The notes under the pieces are model-generated. The model had not been told where the DNA came from and did no database searches. It saw nothing but the letters and a program-made list of their open reading frames with translations. This document shows, piece by piece, positions 17,832 to 26,575 of a stretch of 64,000 nucleotides of DNA (positions within the stretch are counted from its first letter, which is position 1; each line of letters begins with the position of its first letter). The translations under genes were made by a program, and so were the position numbers. Origin of the DNA: Bombella dulcis (GTDB lineage Bacteria > Pseudomonadota > Alphaproteobacteria > Acetobacterales > Acetobacteraceae); assembly GCF_026385505.1 (NCBI RefSeq), contig NZ_JANIDV010000002.1:1-64000 (forward strand). The letters run 5' to 3'.

Positions 17832-18734
17832 ATGTTTGACTACGCAGCCCTGACAGCCATCAGTGCCGTCGTGCGAGAAGGGAGTTTCGAGCGGGCAGCC
17901 GCTGTATTGGGGCTGACACCTTCGGCCGTGTCCCAGCGCGTACGCGGGTTTGAGGAGCGTCTGGGGAGTGTGCTGGTCATCCGTGGTCAGCCATGCAGGC
18001 TGACGGAACTGGGGACAATGCTGTGCCGTCATTTCGACTGTGTGAAGGTTCTGGAAAGTGACCTGGCCACCCGTCTGGCATGGCAGGACAAGGAGGCCGC
18101 TCTTCCGGCAACGGTGAAAATCGCCGTCAATGCGGACAGCATCACCACATGGTTTGCTCATGCCATGATGGCCTTTTCCCGGCAGGAACCAGCCATTACG
18201 CTGGATATTTCCATTGATGATGAACAGTGCACGGCAGAACGCCTTCGCTCCGGTGATGTCATGGCCGCTGTCACGGCCTCATCAGACCCGGTGCCGTGGT
18301 GCAGGACCGTGTCTCTGGGCAGCATGTCCTATGTGGCCTGTGCCAGCCCTTCCCTGATGGCCACCTGTTTCCCGAAGGGCGTGACGGCCGAGGCTCTGCG
18401 GAATGCGCCCTATCTGCGGTTTGACCGGAGTGACCTGTTTCAGGCGCAATGGGCGGAGACTGTATATGGTGTCACGCTGGGGGCACCCGCCTGCTGGATA
18501 CGGTCTTCCAGGGCGTTTCTGGACCTCTGCCTGTATGGTCTGGGATGGGCCTTGCATCCGCTTCCACTGGTGGAACAGTATCTGAAGACTGGAGACCTGG
18601 TTGAATTCAGTCCGGGACATCGTCCCTCGGTGCCGCTTTTCTGGTCTGTTCCCAGACTGTACGGCTCGGCACTGAACCGGCTGAGCCAGAATGTCCAGCG
18701 GGTGGCGGCAGACTGGCTGGAGGCAGCAGGATGA
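17832..18734 (+). CDS. LysR-family regulator of the ArgP/LysG type
   Basis: A 300-residue LysR-type regulator. Residues 1-60 are the winged helix (LTAISAVVREGSFERAAAVL, then TPSAVSQRVRGFEERLG), and the rest is the effector-binding domain. The sequence pattern closely follows ArgP/LysG, which activate divergent argO/lysE exporter genes in response to basic amino acids. I use the ATG at 17832 (AAGGA upstream, family start MFDYAALTAI) instead of one 18 bases earlier. A strong hairpin ends the gene. Confidence 0.9.
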   Translation: MFDYAALTAISAVVREGSFERAAAVLGLTPSAVSQRVRGFEERLGSVLVIRGQPCRLTELGTMLCRHFDCVKVLESDLATRLAWQDKEAALPATVKIAVNADSITTWFAHAMMAFSRQEPAITLDISIDDEQCTAERLRSGDVMAAVTASSDPVPWCRTVSLGSMSYVACASPSLMATCFPKGVTAEALRNAPYLRFDRSDLFQAQWAETVYGVTLGAPACWIRSSRAFLDLCLYGLGWALHPLPLVEQYLKTGDLVEFSPGHRPSVPLFWSVPRLYGSALNRLSQNVQRVAADWLEAAG

Positions 18735-18751
18735 AACCGTCATGATGTAGA

Positions 18752-18784
18752 AAAGCCCGCCGGAATGTTCCGGCGGGCTTTCTT
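18752..18784. terminator. Bidirectional rho-independent terminator
   Basis: Arms 18752-18765 and 18768-18781 are perfect complements (AAAGCCCGCCGGAA); the innermost bases form the loop. It lies between the convergent argP-type regulator and the DoxX gene. Confidence 0.88.
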
Positions 18785-18807
18785 CATGCTGTGTGCCGTA
18801 AGGGTGT

Positions 18808-19224
18808 TCAGGCGTCGTTGCGGCCAGTCAGGGCATATCTGCCAGCACCTGCCACGGCCAGAGCGACCAAACCACCGGCAATGCTCACATTCTTGTAAAA
18901 GTGAATATGTGCCTCATATTCCGGAAAACCAGCCGGCATTGTCCAGTAATGATGGCCGATCAGCCCGGTAATGATCGTGTAGATGGCGAGCAGCAGCGCA
19001 GCCGGTGCGGTGAAGATGCCGAACAGGATGGCCAGCCCGCCACCGATCTCGGCAATGATGGCAATGATGGTTGCAAGGGCAGGCATGGGGACATGAAGGC
19101 TCTTCAGATAGCCGACGGACATGTCGAAGCCTGTCACTTTCTCCCATCCCATGATGATGAAGAGGGCAGCAAGCAGGATGCGGGCGGCGAGAAGCAGGGA
19201 ATCTCTCTGTGTCTGGGGGATCAT
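18808..19224 (-). CDS. DoxX-family membrane protein
   Basis: A 138-residue membrane protein with four hydrophobic segments. It resembles the DoxX/YphA group: an ARILLAALFIIMGWEKVTGF opening, then AEIGGGLAILFGI, and an HFYKNVSIAGGLV third segment. Members are linked to quinone-dependent sulfur or redox-stress functions, but most, including this one, have no known reaction. It stands alone between a terminator and an AT-rich promoter region. The nearby oxidative-stress genes fit a redox role only loosely. Confidence 0.85.
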   Translation of the reverse strand: MIPQTQRDSLLLAARILLAALFIIMGWEKVTGFDMSVGYLKSLHVPMPALATIIAIIAEIGGGLAILFGIFTAPAALLLAIYTIITGLIGHHYWTMPAGFPEYEAHIHFYKNVSIAGGLVALAVAGAGRYALTGRNDA

Positions 19225-19568
19225 TGTGTCAGGTCCTTTCTGATTTGATGATTACTGAATAGGACAGATTTCGCTGAAGGTATCTGGTGAATATGGAAAG
19301 ATAATATTTCGTTTGTTTAAGGGAAAAATGGAAAAGCATGCCTCAGTTGTCAGTCTCCATGCTGGCATGGAAATGGATGTATATAGGCAGCCTGTTCAGG
19401 CTATTTTTCTTCTATGTCTACCAAAGTGTTGGGCCATCGCCGATGATCGGGATGTCGCTGGGAGGTAGAGACTGGGTTATGATGGCCTGTTTATTGCAAG
19501 TATGACGCTGTCGGGGCAGGTCTCTGTCATTCATGAATACCGGCACCCTGCGTCTCTGTTAGGGCAGG
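19225..19568. other. Intergenic region with possible remnant of a chorismatase N-terminus
   Basis: Contains the divergent promoter side of the DoxX gene near 19225-19320. From about 19400 to 19560, two plus-strand frames read SLGGRDWV and then, one base shifted, YDGLFIASMTLSG, reminiscent of the N-terminal domain of the chorismatase family encoded next. Stops interrupt both frames. Nothing else is recognised. Confidence 0.4.
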
Positions 19569-20327
19569 TTGTCCGTGATGCCGTTACTGGGAAACGGCAG
19601 GCACAGGGCTGGAGGAAGGCATTGGCTAGAGTTGTGTGAGGCTGTCCAGTCCTCTTATGAACGGCTGATCGGTCTGGCCCGTGAGAAGGGCTTTGGCCAT
19701 ATTTATCGCATGTGGAATTATCTGGGGGCGATCAATCAGGATAATATACGGGGAGAGGAACGGTATCGGGATTTCTGTAGTGGCCGGTCCCAGGCTTTTG
19801 AGGCCATGAATGTTGGTCTGGATGAACTGCCTGCGGCCACGGGCATTGGCCTGTCTTCTGGTGGCGTGGCCGTATTCCTGATCGCCCATAGGCATGAGCG
19901 TGGCGTGAATCTGGAGAATCCCTGCCAGCTTCCCGCTTACTACTATCCGCCCCGTTATGGGCGGCGGTCTCCATCCTTTGCCCGTGCCACTGTCATGGAA
20001 GGCACGGAACGGACTGTCCTGTATCTGTCCGGCACGGCGAGCATTCGGGGTCATGAATCCGTAGGGCAGACCGTGGAGGAACAGCTCTCCATCACGATTG
20101 AAACGATCGGCTCACTGCTCGACGTAGCTCGGCGACGCTTCCCCCGCCTTGAAAAGGGCCGTTTTGAAAGCATGAAACTCTATGTTCGCCATCCTGAAGA
20201 TGCTGCGGTCGTGCGGGAAGGCATTGCACGGGCGTTTCAGTGCTTGCCGGATCAGTCCCCGCTTTTCATCGCCGACATCTGTCGGGCAGAGCTGCTGCTG
20301 GAGGTTAAGGGGGTGTTTGTGGGGTGA
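19569..20327 (+). CDS. FkbO/Hyg5-type chorismatase-like protein, N-terminally short
   Basis: A 252-residue protein matching the C-terminal domain of the FkbO/Hyg5/XanB2 chorismatase family. Visible are HIYRMWNYLGAINQDN, LPAATGIGLSSG, PPRYGRRSPSFARA, LYLSGTASIRGHESVG and a closing LLLEVKG. The family converts chorismate to hydroxybenzoates or a dihydroxy-cyclohexadiene acid, and XanB2-type enzymes feed ubiquinone synthesis. Full-length members are about 330 residues. Here the N-terminal domain is missing or frameshifted, and the start at 19569 has no clear ribosome-binding site. Either a short active protein is made or the gene is decaying. The catalytic glutamate cannot be placed with certainty. 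Whether ubiC exists elsewhere cannot be seen from this window. Confidence 0.65.
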   Translation: MSVMPLLGNGRHRAGGRHWLELCEAVQSSYERLIGLAREKGFGHIYRMWNYLGAINQDNIRGEERYRDFCSGRSQAFEAMNVGLDELPAATGIGLSSGGVAVFLIAHRHERGVNLENPCQLPAYYYPPRYGRRSPSFARATVMEGTERTVLYLSGTASIRGHESVGQTVEEQLSITIETIGSLLDVARRRFPRLEKGRFESMKLYVRHPEDAAVVREGIARAFQCLPDQSPLFIADICRAELLLEVKGVFVG

Positions 20328-20418
20328 GGGGCTGAGAGGGTTATATAGTTTATCAGTTGCTGGTTTTTTTTATGATGGCTGGAGGTTGGCTGTCTGCATG
20401 ACAGTTTTTTTTGGATAT

Positions 20419-20436
20419 TATATTGCATACAATATA
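20419..20436. promoter_or_regulatory. Palindrome upstream of the OhrR-type regulator
   Basis: TATATTG-CATA-CAATATA is a perfect inverted repeat about 55 bases before the regulator start, in an AT-rich stretch that also repeats ATTGCAT. Position and AT-rich dyad fit a MarR/OhrR-type operator that autoregulates the regulator-catalase operon. Confidence 0.55.
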
Positions 20437-20490
20437 ATTGCATGAAATAAGAATGATGCTTTACGTTTTTCCTATGTGAAAGGTGCAGAT

Positions 20491-20961
20491 ATGGATGATC
20501 CGTCAGACAGCAGTCTGAGCCTGGAGAAGCAGATATGCTTTCCATTTTATGAGGCTGCTAACCTCCTGCAGCAGCTTTATCGGCCCTTTCTGGCCCCATT
20601 GAATCTGACTTACGCACAGTATCTGGTCATGTTGGCCCTCTGGGGACACGACGGTAAAAGTGATGTGACAGTGGGAACCATAGGGCGTCAGCTCGGTTTT
20701 GAGACAGGAACGCTCTCGCCATTGCTTAAGCGAATGGAAGCAGCAGGTCATGTGAGGCGGATGCGCAGCCCCGATGATGAAAGACGGGTCATTATCAGCC
20801 TCACCCGACAGGGGCAGCTTTTACGGGAAAAGGCAAAGTATATTCCCGATCAGCTGCTTCGTGATTCAGGGTTGAATGATGCTGAGTTGGCTGGACTTCG
20901 TGAGAAGGGACAGGCCTTTGCACGTTGTCTTCGAAGGATGTTGCAGATTCGTTCTGTTTAA
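20491..20961 (+). CDS. ohrR: MarR-family peroxide-sensing regulator (OhrR type)
   Basis: A 156-residue winged-helix repressor. The N-terminal KQICFPFYEAANLLQQLY places Cys16 where OhrR proteins have the peroxide-oxidised cysteine (Cys15 in Bacillus subtilis). The DNA-binding part follows with LGFETGTLSPLLKRMEAAGHVRR and the wing SPDDERRVIISLT. A further Cys lies near the C-terminus, so either one-cysteine or two-cysteine chemistry is possible. The ATG at 20491 with AAGGTG upstream gives the family N-terminus. It lies 21 bases before a catalase-like gene in the same direction. OhrR usually controls the thiol peroxidase gene ohr, which is not next to it here. Confidence 0.82.
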   Translation: MDDPSDSSLSLEKQICFPFYEAANLLQQLYRPFLAPLNLTYAQYLVMLALWGHDGKSDVTVGTIGRQLGFETGTLSPLLKRMEAAGHVRRMRSPDDERRVIISLTRQGQLLREKAKYIPDQLLRDSGLNDAELAGLREKGQAFARCLRRMLQIRSV

Positions 20962-20982
20962 ACTCTTTAAGGAGATCAGATC

Positions 20983-22059
20983 ATGAAAGAGCCAGTATTA
21001 TATAGCGATGCTCTTGAGAATATTGTTGCAGATGAAGAAAAGGTTCATCAAGGGCTTGCACGTGAATTTCATAAGATCATTACTGCGACACATCGTGATA
21101 ATGGTTGGGCTGATCGGGGAGTTCATGCCAAGAGTCATGCCCTGTTGGAGGGAACCATCCAGATACATGATGATCTGCCGGATGTTCTGGCGCAGGGTCT
21201 GTTTGCACAGCCAGATGAATATTCGGTTGTTGTACGTATTTCGTCCATTCCGGGGGATCCATTAGATGATGCGGTGTCTGGCCCACGTGGTTTTGCTCTG
21301 AAAATCAATAATGTTAAAGGCGAGCTCCTGTCGGATAATGAAGGTGTTCCGGTTCAGGATATTCTGCTGGTCAACGGGCCTGTTTTTGCAGCACCTGATT
21401 CACGCCATTTTTTACGCACGTTACGCCTGTTGGCACTGACAACGAATCGTTTCAACGGGTTCAAAAAACTGCTTTCACGGTCTTTGCGTGCACTTCAGAA
21501 ACAGCTGAACCGTTTTGGTAAGTCAAACGATATGATTGGCGTGCTGGGGGGGTATTTGCCTACTGTTCCTGTAGGTGACCGGTTCTTTAGTCAGGTACCG
21601 TTACGGTTTGGGAAGTACGTTGCCAAATTTGACATTGTACCGTCTTCTGAGAGTTTCAGGCGTCAGCAGGGTATGCTGATAGATATTGATAAAAATCCCG
21701 TGGCTATTCGTCAGAAGCTGAATCATTTTTTCAGTGAATACGGGGGAGAGTGGACATTAAGAGCACAGCTTTGCCGCGATCTGGAAGAGAATTCCATAGA
21801 AGATGCGACCAAGGTCTGGTCAGAAGACGATAACCCTTTCCTGCCTCTTGCAACGATTAAAATCCCGCCGCAGGATTCCTGGTCAAAGGAGCGGGCAGAA
21901 CGCTTGGAGGATGGTTTATCTTTTTCACCGTGGCATGGTCTGACCGCTCATCGTCCTTTGGGAGATATCATGCGTGCCCGTCGTGTCATGTATCCCTTCT
22001 CCTCGAAGCTTCGGACACGTCTTAATGGATGCCCTCTTCATTTCAGGGTATCCGGCTGA
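20983..22059 (+). CDS. Catalase-like haem protein (SrpA-type)
   Basis: A 358-residue protein of the divergent catalase family, shorter than the usual 480 or more residues. His48 in RGVHAKSHALLEG fits the distal histidine. RARRVMYPFSSKLR near residue 330 fits the R-x-x-x-Y proximal haem tyrosine segment, and GPRGFALKI resembles the family core. There is no signal peptide, so it is probably cytoplasmic, and no C-terminal flavodoxin domain. The AAGGAG ribosome-binding site is strong and the gene is co-transcribed with the OhrR-type regulator. Related proteins act as catalases, peroxidases or organic-peroxide enzymes. The pairing with OhrR suggests organic peroxide or fatty-acid peroxide as substrate. 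Codon use is somewhat AT-richer than the housekeeping genes. Confidence 0.82.
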   Translation: MKEPVLYSDALENIVADEEKVHQGLAREFHKIITATHRDNGWADRGVHAKSHALLEGTIQIHDDLPDVLAQGLFAQPDEYSVVVRISSIPGDPLDDAVSGPRGFALKINNVKGELLSDNEGVPVQDILLVNGPVFAAPDSRHFLRTLRLLALTTNRFNGFKKLLSRSLRALQKQLNRFGKSNDMIGVLGGYLPTVPVGDRFFSQVPLRFGKYVAKFDIVPSSESFRRQQGMLIDIDKNPVAIRQKLNHFFSEYGGEWTLRAQLCRDLEENSIEDATKVWSEDDNPFLPLATIKIPPQDSWSKERAERLEDGLSFSPWHGLTAHRPLGDIMRARRVMYPFSSKLRTRLNGCPLHFRVSG

Positions 22060-22241
22060 TTGCAGCATTGAATTTCTTGCGCTCTGTCAGTCACAAGGGG
22101 GCTGACAGGGTATATGCGTTTCATGGTCTGGCTGTATGAAACCTGTCGCCCGGATATATTGCTTCGCTCTGAAAAATCAGCGTTCAGTCATGATAGGAGT
22201 GCCGTTTCAGCCACAATTAACAAGCAATATTTATGGAAAAG

Positions 22242-22317
22242 TGGCGTCCCGTACGGGATTCGAACCCGTGTTGCCGCCGTGAAAGGGCGGTGTCCTAGGC
22301 CTCTAGACGAACGGGAC
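22242..22317 (-). tRNA. tRNA-Glu (anticodon TTC)
   Basis: The minus strand gives a 76-base cloverleaf including encoded CCA. The acceptor GTCCCGT pairs with ACGGGAC, the anticodon stem CCGCC/GGCGG holds loop CTTTCAC, and the T-loop is TTCGAAT. The anticodon TTC reads glutamate codons. Confidence 0.97.
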
Positions 22318-22332
22318 TAAAGGCGTGAGGGC

Positions 22333-22361
22333 TTAATAGGCAGGGGCGGGCACGGCGTCAA
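22333..22361 (-). promoter_or_regulatory. Sigma-70 promoter of tRNA-Glu
   Basis: On the minus strand TTGACG, a 17-base spacer and TATTAA lie about 15 bases before the tRNA 5' end. The -35 box overlaps the last codons of recJ, so the tRNA is transcribed independently of recJ read-through. Confidence 0.75.
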
Positions 22362-24172
22362 GCCCGTGCGGCATCAAAAATGAAAAAAGTGAGATTTTCC
22401 CGTTCCTGCCATGTTTCAAGCCGCAGCTGGCCAGCCACATGCAGCAGGGGGCAGCTGCGGTCTTCCAGCAGATCGGTGAAATGCTTGTCCCCGGCCCGGA
22501 AGACAAGCCCCTTGATGCGGCTGTAGCCATCTGCCCCCTGGAGGATGACCCGGAGCGTGTTGCCATCCTGCCCGATCCGGTCGGCCTTCACGCAGCGGAC
22601 GTCCCGTATGGCCAGCAGAGGCTCGTCATTGGCGGGGCCGAAGGGGGCGAGCATGGCGATCTGTCGGGCCAGATCGGGTGTGGCTCCCCTGATGGTGATG
22701 ACACCATCCAGCTGAAGGTCTTCCTGTGGGGGGAGATTCAGGGCCTCACTGAGGGCATCATCAAGCCGCTCATGCAGGGCAGCGCAGTTGTCTTCTGTCA
22801 GTGAGAAACCGGCTGCCATGGCATGGCCACCACCTGACAGCAGCAGGCCGGACTGGAGGGCATGAATGACGGCAGCACCAATATCCAGCCCGGTGACGGA
22901 ACGGCCAGAGCCTTTCACCACACCATCATCCTGAAGGGCACCAACTAGAGCAGGCCGGTTGAAGCGTTCTTTCAGCCGCCCTGCCACGATGCCCACCACA
23001 CCGGGATGCCAGTCACGGCCATGCAGGAAGATGACGGCGTGGCCATCGTCAATCTGTTTCTGGGCCAGTGTGACGGCGGCATCCAGAATATGGCTTTCCA
23101 CGGTCTGGCGTTTCCGGTTGACCTCATCCAGTTCCTCGGCAATGAGGCGGGCTTCCGTCACCGACTGGCTGAGGAGCAGCTGCAATCCCTGCTCTGCCCT
23201 GGCAATACGTCCCCCGGCATTGATGCGTGGTCCAAGAGCAAAGCCGCAGCTCATGGCACTGGCATTTGCCTTGACACCAGCGACATGCGCCAGAGCGGCC
23301 AGACCGATCCGCTGGCGGCGGTTCATGACTTTCAGCCCCTGATGGACCAGCGCACGGTTGAGGTCCCGCAGAGGCATGACATCGCAGATGGTGGCCAGAG
23401 CGGTGAGGTCCAGCAGGGCCATGAGGTCCGGTGAAGGATGTGTCTCGAACCATCCCTGCTGGCGGAGAGTGCGCTGAAGGGCCACGACGGTCAGGAAGGC
23501 AACGGCCGTGGCGCAGAGATGGCCAAGTCCGGAGGTGCAGTCCAGCCGGTTGGGGTTGACGACCAGTCCTTTCGGCAGGCGTGTCCCGTCAGGCTTGTGA
23601 TGGTCCAGCACGATCCGATCAGCCTGACCTTCAAAAGAGTCCAGAATGTCGACGGCCGCCGTGCCACAGTCCACACAGATGAGCAGGGTGGCTCCCTGGT
23701 CGATCAGGGACTGCAGGGCGGGCCTGTTGGGGCCGTATCCTTCTTTCAGACGGTCAGGGATATGTGTGAAGACCGTGCAGCCCATGGCGGTAAGCGTGGA
23801 GCTGAGCAGGGCCGTGCCGCAGGCTCCATCCACGTCATAATCGCCCAGAATCCCGATGGTTTCCTGTTTCTGCACGGCTGTAGCCAGTCGCAGGGCCGTT
23901 TCATCCATGTCCTTCAGGATGGAAGGGTTGGGCAAGGCCTCACGCAGACGGGGCTGGAGATAGGCCTCCACCGTTTCAGCCGTAATGCCACGGCCTGCCA
24001 GGATACGGGCCGCCAGTTCGGACATGTCCATTTTCTGGGCAAGGGCCAGAGCAAGGCGGTTGTCCGTTTCGGCCAGAACAGGATGCCGCCAGACCCAGCG
24101 GCGCAGTCCCGCACTCTGCTGGACATTGAGAACAGTGGTGGGAGCGGGGCGGGAAGAGGCTTCTGGAGGCAT
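22358..24172 (-). CDS. recJ: Single-stranded-DNA exonuclease RecJ
   Basis: A 5'-3' exonuclease on single-stranded DNA, acting in recombination and mismatch repair. The DHH-family motifs are present: DYDVDGACG (metal binding), DCGT, LDHHKP, and later the DHHA1-type GGHAMAAGFSL. A C-terminal OB-type domain contains a DVRCVKADRIGQ stretch. About 604 residues from the ATG at 24172, which lies just after the glpX stop. An upstream in-frame ATG at 24241 would overlap glpX by 56 bases, and neither has a clear ribosome-binding site. It is the last gene of the aminotransferase-hom-glpX-recJ series, a common alphaproteobacterial order. Confidence 0.93.
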   Translation of the reverse strand: MPPEASSRPAPTTVLNVQQSAGLRRWVWRHPVLAETDNRLALALAQKMDMSELAARILAGRGITAETVEAYLQPRLREALPNPSILKDMDETALRLATAVQKQETIGILGDYDVDGACGTALLSSTLTAMGCTVFTHIPDRLKEGYGPNRPALQSLIDQGATLLICVDCGTAAVDILDSFEGQADRIVLDHHKPDGTRLPKGLVVNPNRLDCTSGLGHLCATAVAFLTVVALQRTLRQQGWFETHPSPDLMALLDLTALATICDVMPLRDLNRALVHQGLKVMNRRQRIGLAALAHVAGVKANASAMSCGFALGPRINAGGRIARAEQGLQLLLSQSVTEARLIAEELDEVNRKRQTVESHILDAAVTLAQKQIDDGHAVIFLHGRDWHPGVVGIVAGRLKERFNRPALVGALQDDGVVKGSGRSVTGLDIGAAVIHALQSGLLLSGGGHAMAAGFSLTEDNCAALHERLDDALSEALNLPPQEDLQLDGVITIRGATPDLARQIAMLAPFGPANDEPLLAIRDVRCVKADRIGQDGNTLRVILQGADGYSRIKGLVFRAGDKHFTDLLEDRSCPLLHVAGQLRLETWQERENLTFFIFDAARA

Positions 24173-24185
24173 CAGGGCGGGGGTG

Positions 24186-25190
24186 TCAGGCCGTATGGGG
24201 GTCGAAGTGGTGGTAGGTTTCCATGTAGCGGATGGTGCCACTTTCCGAGCGCATCATGACGGAATGGGTGCGGATGTAACTGTCGGAAGGATATTCAATG
24301 CCCCGCAGCAGGTCTCCTGCTGTCACGCCCGTGGCACAGAAGAAGACCGGACCAGCCGCCATGTCCGTCAGGCTGAGGGCCTGCGTGGGATCAAGGTCAG
24401 GGCGGATCATGCCACGGGTGCGAGTGATCTGGGCTTCATCTTCAAAAAGGAGGCGGCCCTGCATCTGGCCGTTCATGCAGCGTATGGCGGCAGCGGCCAG
24501 AACACCTTCCGGTGCCCCGCCACTACCGGCGTAAATATCCACGCCGCTGCCGGGGAGGCAGGTGGCGATTACGGCCGCCACGTCGCCATCGCTGAGCAGC
24601 CGGACACGGGCACCGGCTTCCCGTGCCTTGGCCACCAGCTCTTCATGACGTTTCCGCTCCAGAGCGCAGAGGACCAGATCGCTGATATCGCATTTCTTGG
24701 CCCGTGCCAGACTGGCAAGGTTCTGGCCGATGGAATCGTCAATATTCACCACGCCTTCTGGCAGACCGGGGCCTACGGCAATTTTCTGCATGTAGATGTC
24801 AGGAGCGTGGAGAAAGCAGCCTTTCTGTGCCAGAGCCACGACCGTGATGGCATTGGGCAGGCTGCGGGCGCAGAGATTCGTGCCTTCCAGCGGGTCCACG
24901 GCAATGTCCATGTCCGGCCCGCCGCAGCCGACTTTTTCACCGATATAGAGCATGGGGGCTTCATCCATCTCCCCCTCGCCAATGGTGACGGTGCCGTTGA
25001 TGGCCACCGTATCGAAGGCTTTCCGCATGGCCTCGACGGCGGCACCGTCCGCTGCATTCTTATCGCCCCGGCCTGTCCAACGGGCGGAGGCGATGGCGGC
25101 GGCCTCGGTCACACGGGCAAGGTCCAGCCCCAGATTGCGGCCCGTGACACGGTATTCATGAGGAACGTGATGATTCTGCTTTGCTGTCAT
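24186..25190 (-). CDS. glpX: Fructose-1,6-bisphosphatase class II
   Basis: Hydrolyses fructose-1,6-bisphosphate to fructose-6-phosphate in gluconeogenesis and pentose recycling. The 334-residue length fits the GlpX class. Metal and substrate motifs visible are GEGEMDEAPML, AVDPLEGTNLCA and a GSGGAPEGVLAAAAI segment. The start overlaps the hom stop by four bases (ATGA), indicating coupling. Acetic acid bacteria commonly lack phosphofructokinase and lean on the pentose phosphate route, where this enzyme recycles hexose. Confidence 0.95.
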   Translation of the reverse strand: MTAKQNHHVPHEYRVTGRNLGLDLARVTEAAAIASARWTGRGDKNAADGAAVEAMRKAFDTVAINGTVTIGEGEMDEAPMLYIGEKVGCGGPDMDIAVDPLEGTNLCARSLPNAITVVALAQKGCFLHAPDIYMQKIAVGPGLPEGVVNIDDSIGQNLASLARAKKCDISDLVLCALERKRHEELVAKAREAGARVRLLSDGDVAAVIATCLPGSGVDIYAGSGGAPEGVLAAAAIRCMNGQMQGRLLFEDEAQITRTRGMIRPDLDPTQALSLTDMAAGPVFFCATGVTAGDLLRGIEYPSDSYIRTHSVMMRSESGTIRYMETYHHFDPHTA

Positions 25191-26521
25191 GGGAGGTCTT
25201 CCACTTTCAGGGCCAGCGGGGTGTCCTGCACGGCAGACATTTCTTCAAGAAGTGGCAGAATACGGTTGATGTCTTCCAGAGTGACAGGTTCTGTCAGCAG
25301 AATGATCTGAGCGGCCCTGCCCTGTGGTGTGTGATGATGGGCCTGCCCTACGGCAATATTCTCATTGCCGAGGATGGTACGGAGTTCCTTCAGGGCCGTT
25401 TCTGCATCAACGCTGCCTGCCAGCGTGATGCGGAGATAGAAGCGGCTGACGAGCTTTTCCACCGGTTCGCAGGGGATAGGAGCCTGCTCATCCACACGGC
25501 CCCAGAGAGGCAGGCCGTGGCCACGGGCCAGGTCGATCACGTCGGCCATGACGGCATCAGCCGTGGGGCCTTCACCGGCACCCTGCCCGGAGATGGTGAT
25601 GGGGCCGCTGAAGGGGCCTTCGGTTGTCAGGGCATTATAGACGCCATTGACCTGAGCCAGACCGGAGCGGGCCGGGATGAGGCAGGGCTGCACCCAGGCT
25701 TCCACACGGTCTTCCGGCAGGCGACGGGCCACGCCAAGCATCTTGATGACGTAGCCCAGCTTGCGGGCCTGATGGATGTCATCGGTCGTGATGCGCCGCA
25801 TTCCGCTAACGGCCAGACTGTCGAACACGATCGGGCGGAAGGCGATGGCTGTCAGGATGCTGAGCTTGTGGGCGGCGTCCCATCCGTCAATATCGGCGGA
25901 AGGATCGGCCTCGGCATAGCCCTTGTCCTGTGCTTCTTTCAGCACGTCCTCAAAGGCACGGCCCGTTTCGGCCATCTCGGTGAGGATGAAGTTGCTTGTC
26001 CCGTTGAGGATGCCGCCCAGACGGGTCAGGGCATCAGCGGCCACGCCTTCCCGGACTACCTTGATGGCGGGGATGCCTCCAGCCACGGCAGCCTCGAACA
26101 GAAGCGGGGCCTTATGCTCATGGCTGAGATGGGCAAGCTCCTGAGCATGACGGGCCACCAGAGCCTTGTTTGCCGTCACGACGGCCTTGCCTGCTTTCAG
26201 GGCTTCGGTCACCAGCGTGCGGGCGGCTCCTTCGGCTCCGCCCATCAGTTCGACAACGACATCCACATCGGGATCATGCGCAAGGGCGGCAGGGTCGTCG
26301 TGCCAGCGCAGGCCGGAAAGATCGATCCCACGGTCCCGTGTCCGGTTGCGGGCACTGACAGCCACGACCTCGATGCTGCGGCCTGTGCGGTTGCGCAGCA
26401 GTGTACCATGCTGGCGGATCAGCCGGATGACCCCCGTGCCCACTGTCCCGAGGCCGGCAATGCCCAGCCGGAGCGGGGACGTGGCGGAGGATGAGGCAGT
26501 GTTGTGAGGCGCGGAAGTCAT
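25187..26521 (-). CDS. hom: Homoserine dehydrogenase
   Basis: Reduces aspartate semialdehyde to homoserine for threonine and methionine. A 444-residue enzyme with the nucleotide loop GLGTVGTGVIRLI at about residue 20, the catalytic region GGIPAIKVVREGVAAD, and NGTSNFILTEM. A C-terminal ACT domain (FYLRITLAGSVDAETALKEL) implies feedback control, by family knowledge usually by threonine. It overlaps glpX by four bases and lies 54 bases after the aminotransferase gene. Confidence 0.96.
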   Translation of the reverse strand: MTSAPHNTASSSATSPLRLGIAGLGTVGTGVIRLIRQHGTLLRNRTGRSIEVVAVSARNRTRDRGIDLSGLRWHDDPAALAHDPDVDVVVELMGGAEGAARTLVTEALKAGKAVVTANKALVARHAQELAHLSHEHKAPLLFEAAVAGGIPAIKVVREGVAADALTRLGGILNGTSNFILTEMAETGRAFEDVLKEAQDKGYAEADPSADIDGWDAAHKLSILTAIAFRPIVFDSLAVSGMRRITTDDIHQARKLGYVIKMLGVARRLPEDRVEAWVQPCLIPARSGLAQVNGVYNALTTEGPFSGPITISGQGAGEGPTADAVMADVIDLARGHGLPLWGRVDEQAPIPCEPVEKLVSRFYLRITLAGSVDAETALKELRTILGNENIAVGQAHHHTPQGRAAQIILLTEPVTLEDINRILPLLEEMSAVQDTPLALKVEDLP

Positions 26522-26575
26522 GGGAGGCTGGTTCCTGTCAGGCTGGGGCCATGCACGGGGCAGGGCCGGGTGTCA

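Noticed and set aside
22114-22320. Short plus-strand frame overlapping tRNA-Glu
   Set aside because: It runs antisense through the tRNA and has no ribosome-binding site.
23985-26494. Two long plus-strand frames opposite recJ, glpX and hom
   Set aside because: The minus-strand genes are unmistakable; the plus-strand products show no motif and only arise from third-position GC bias.
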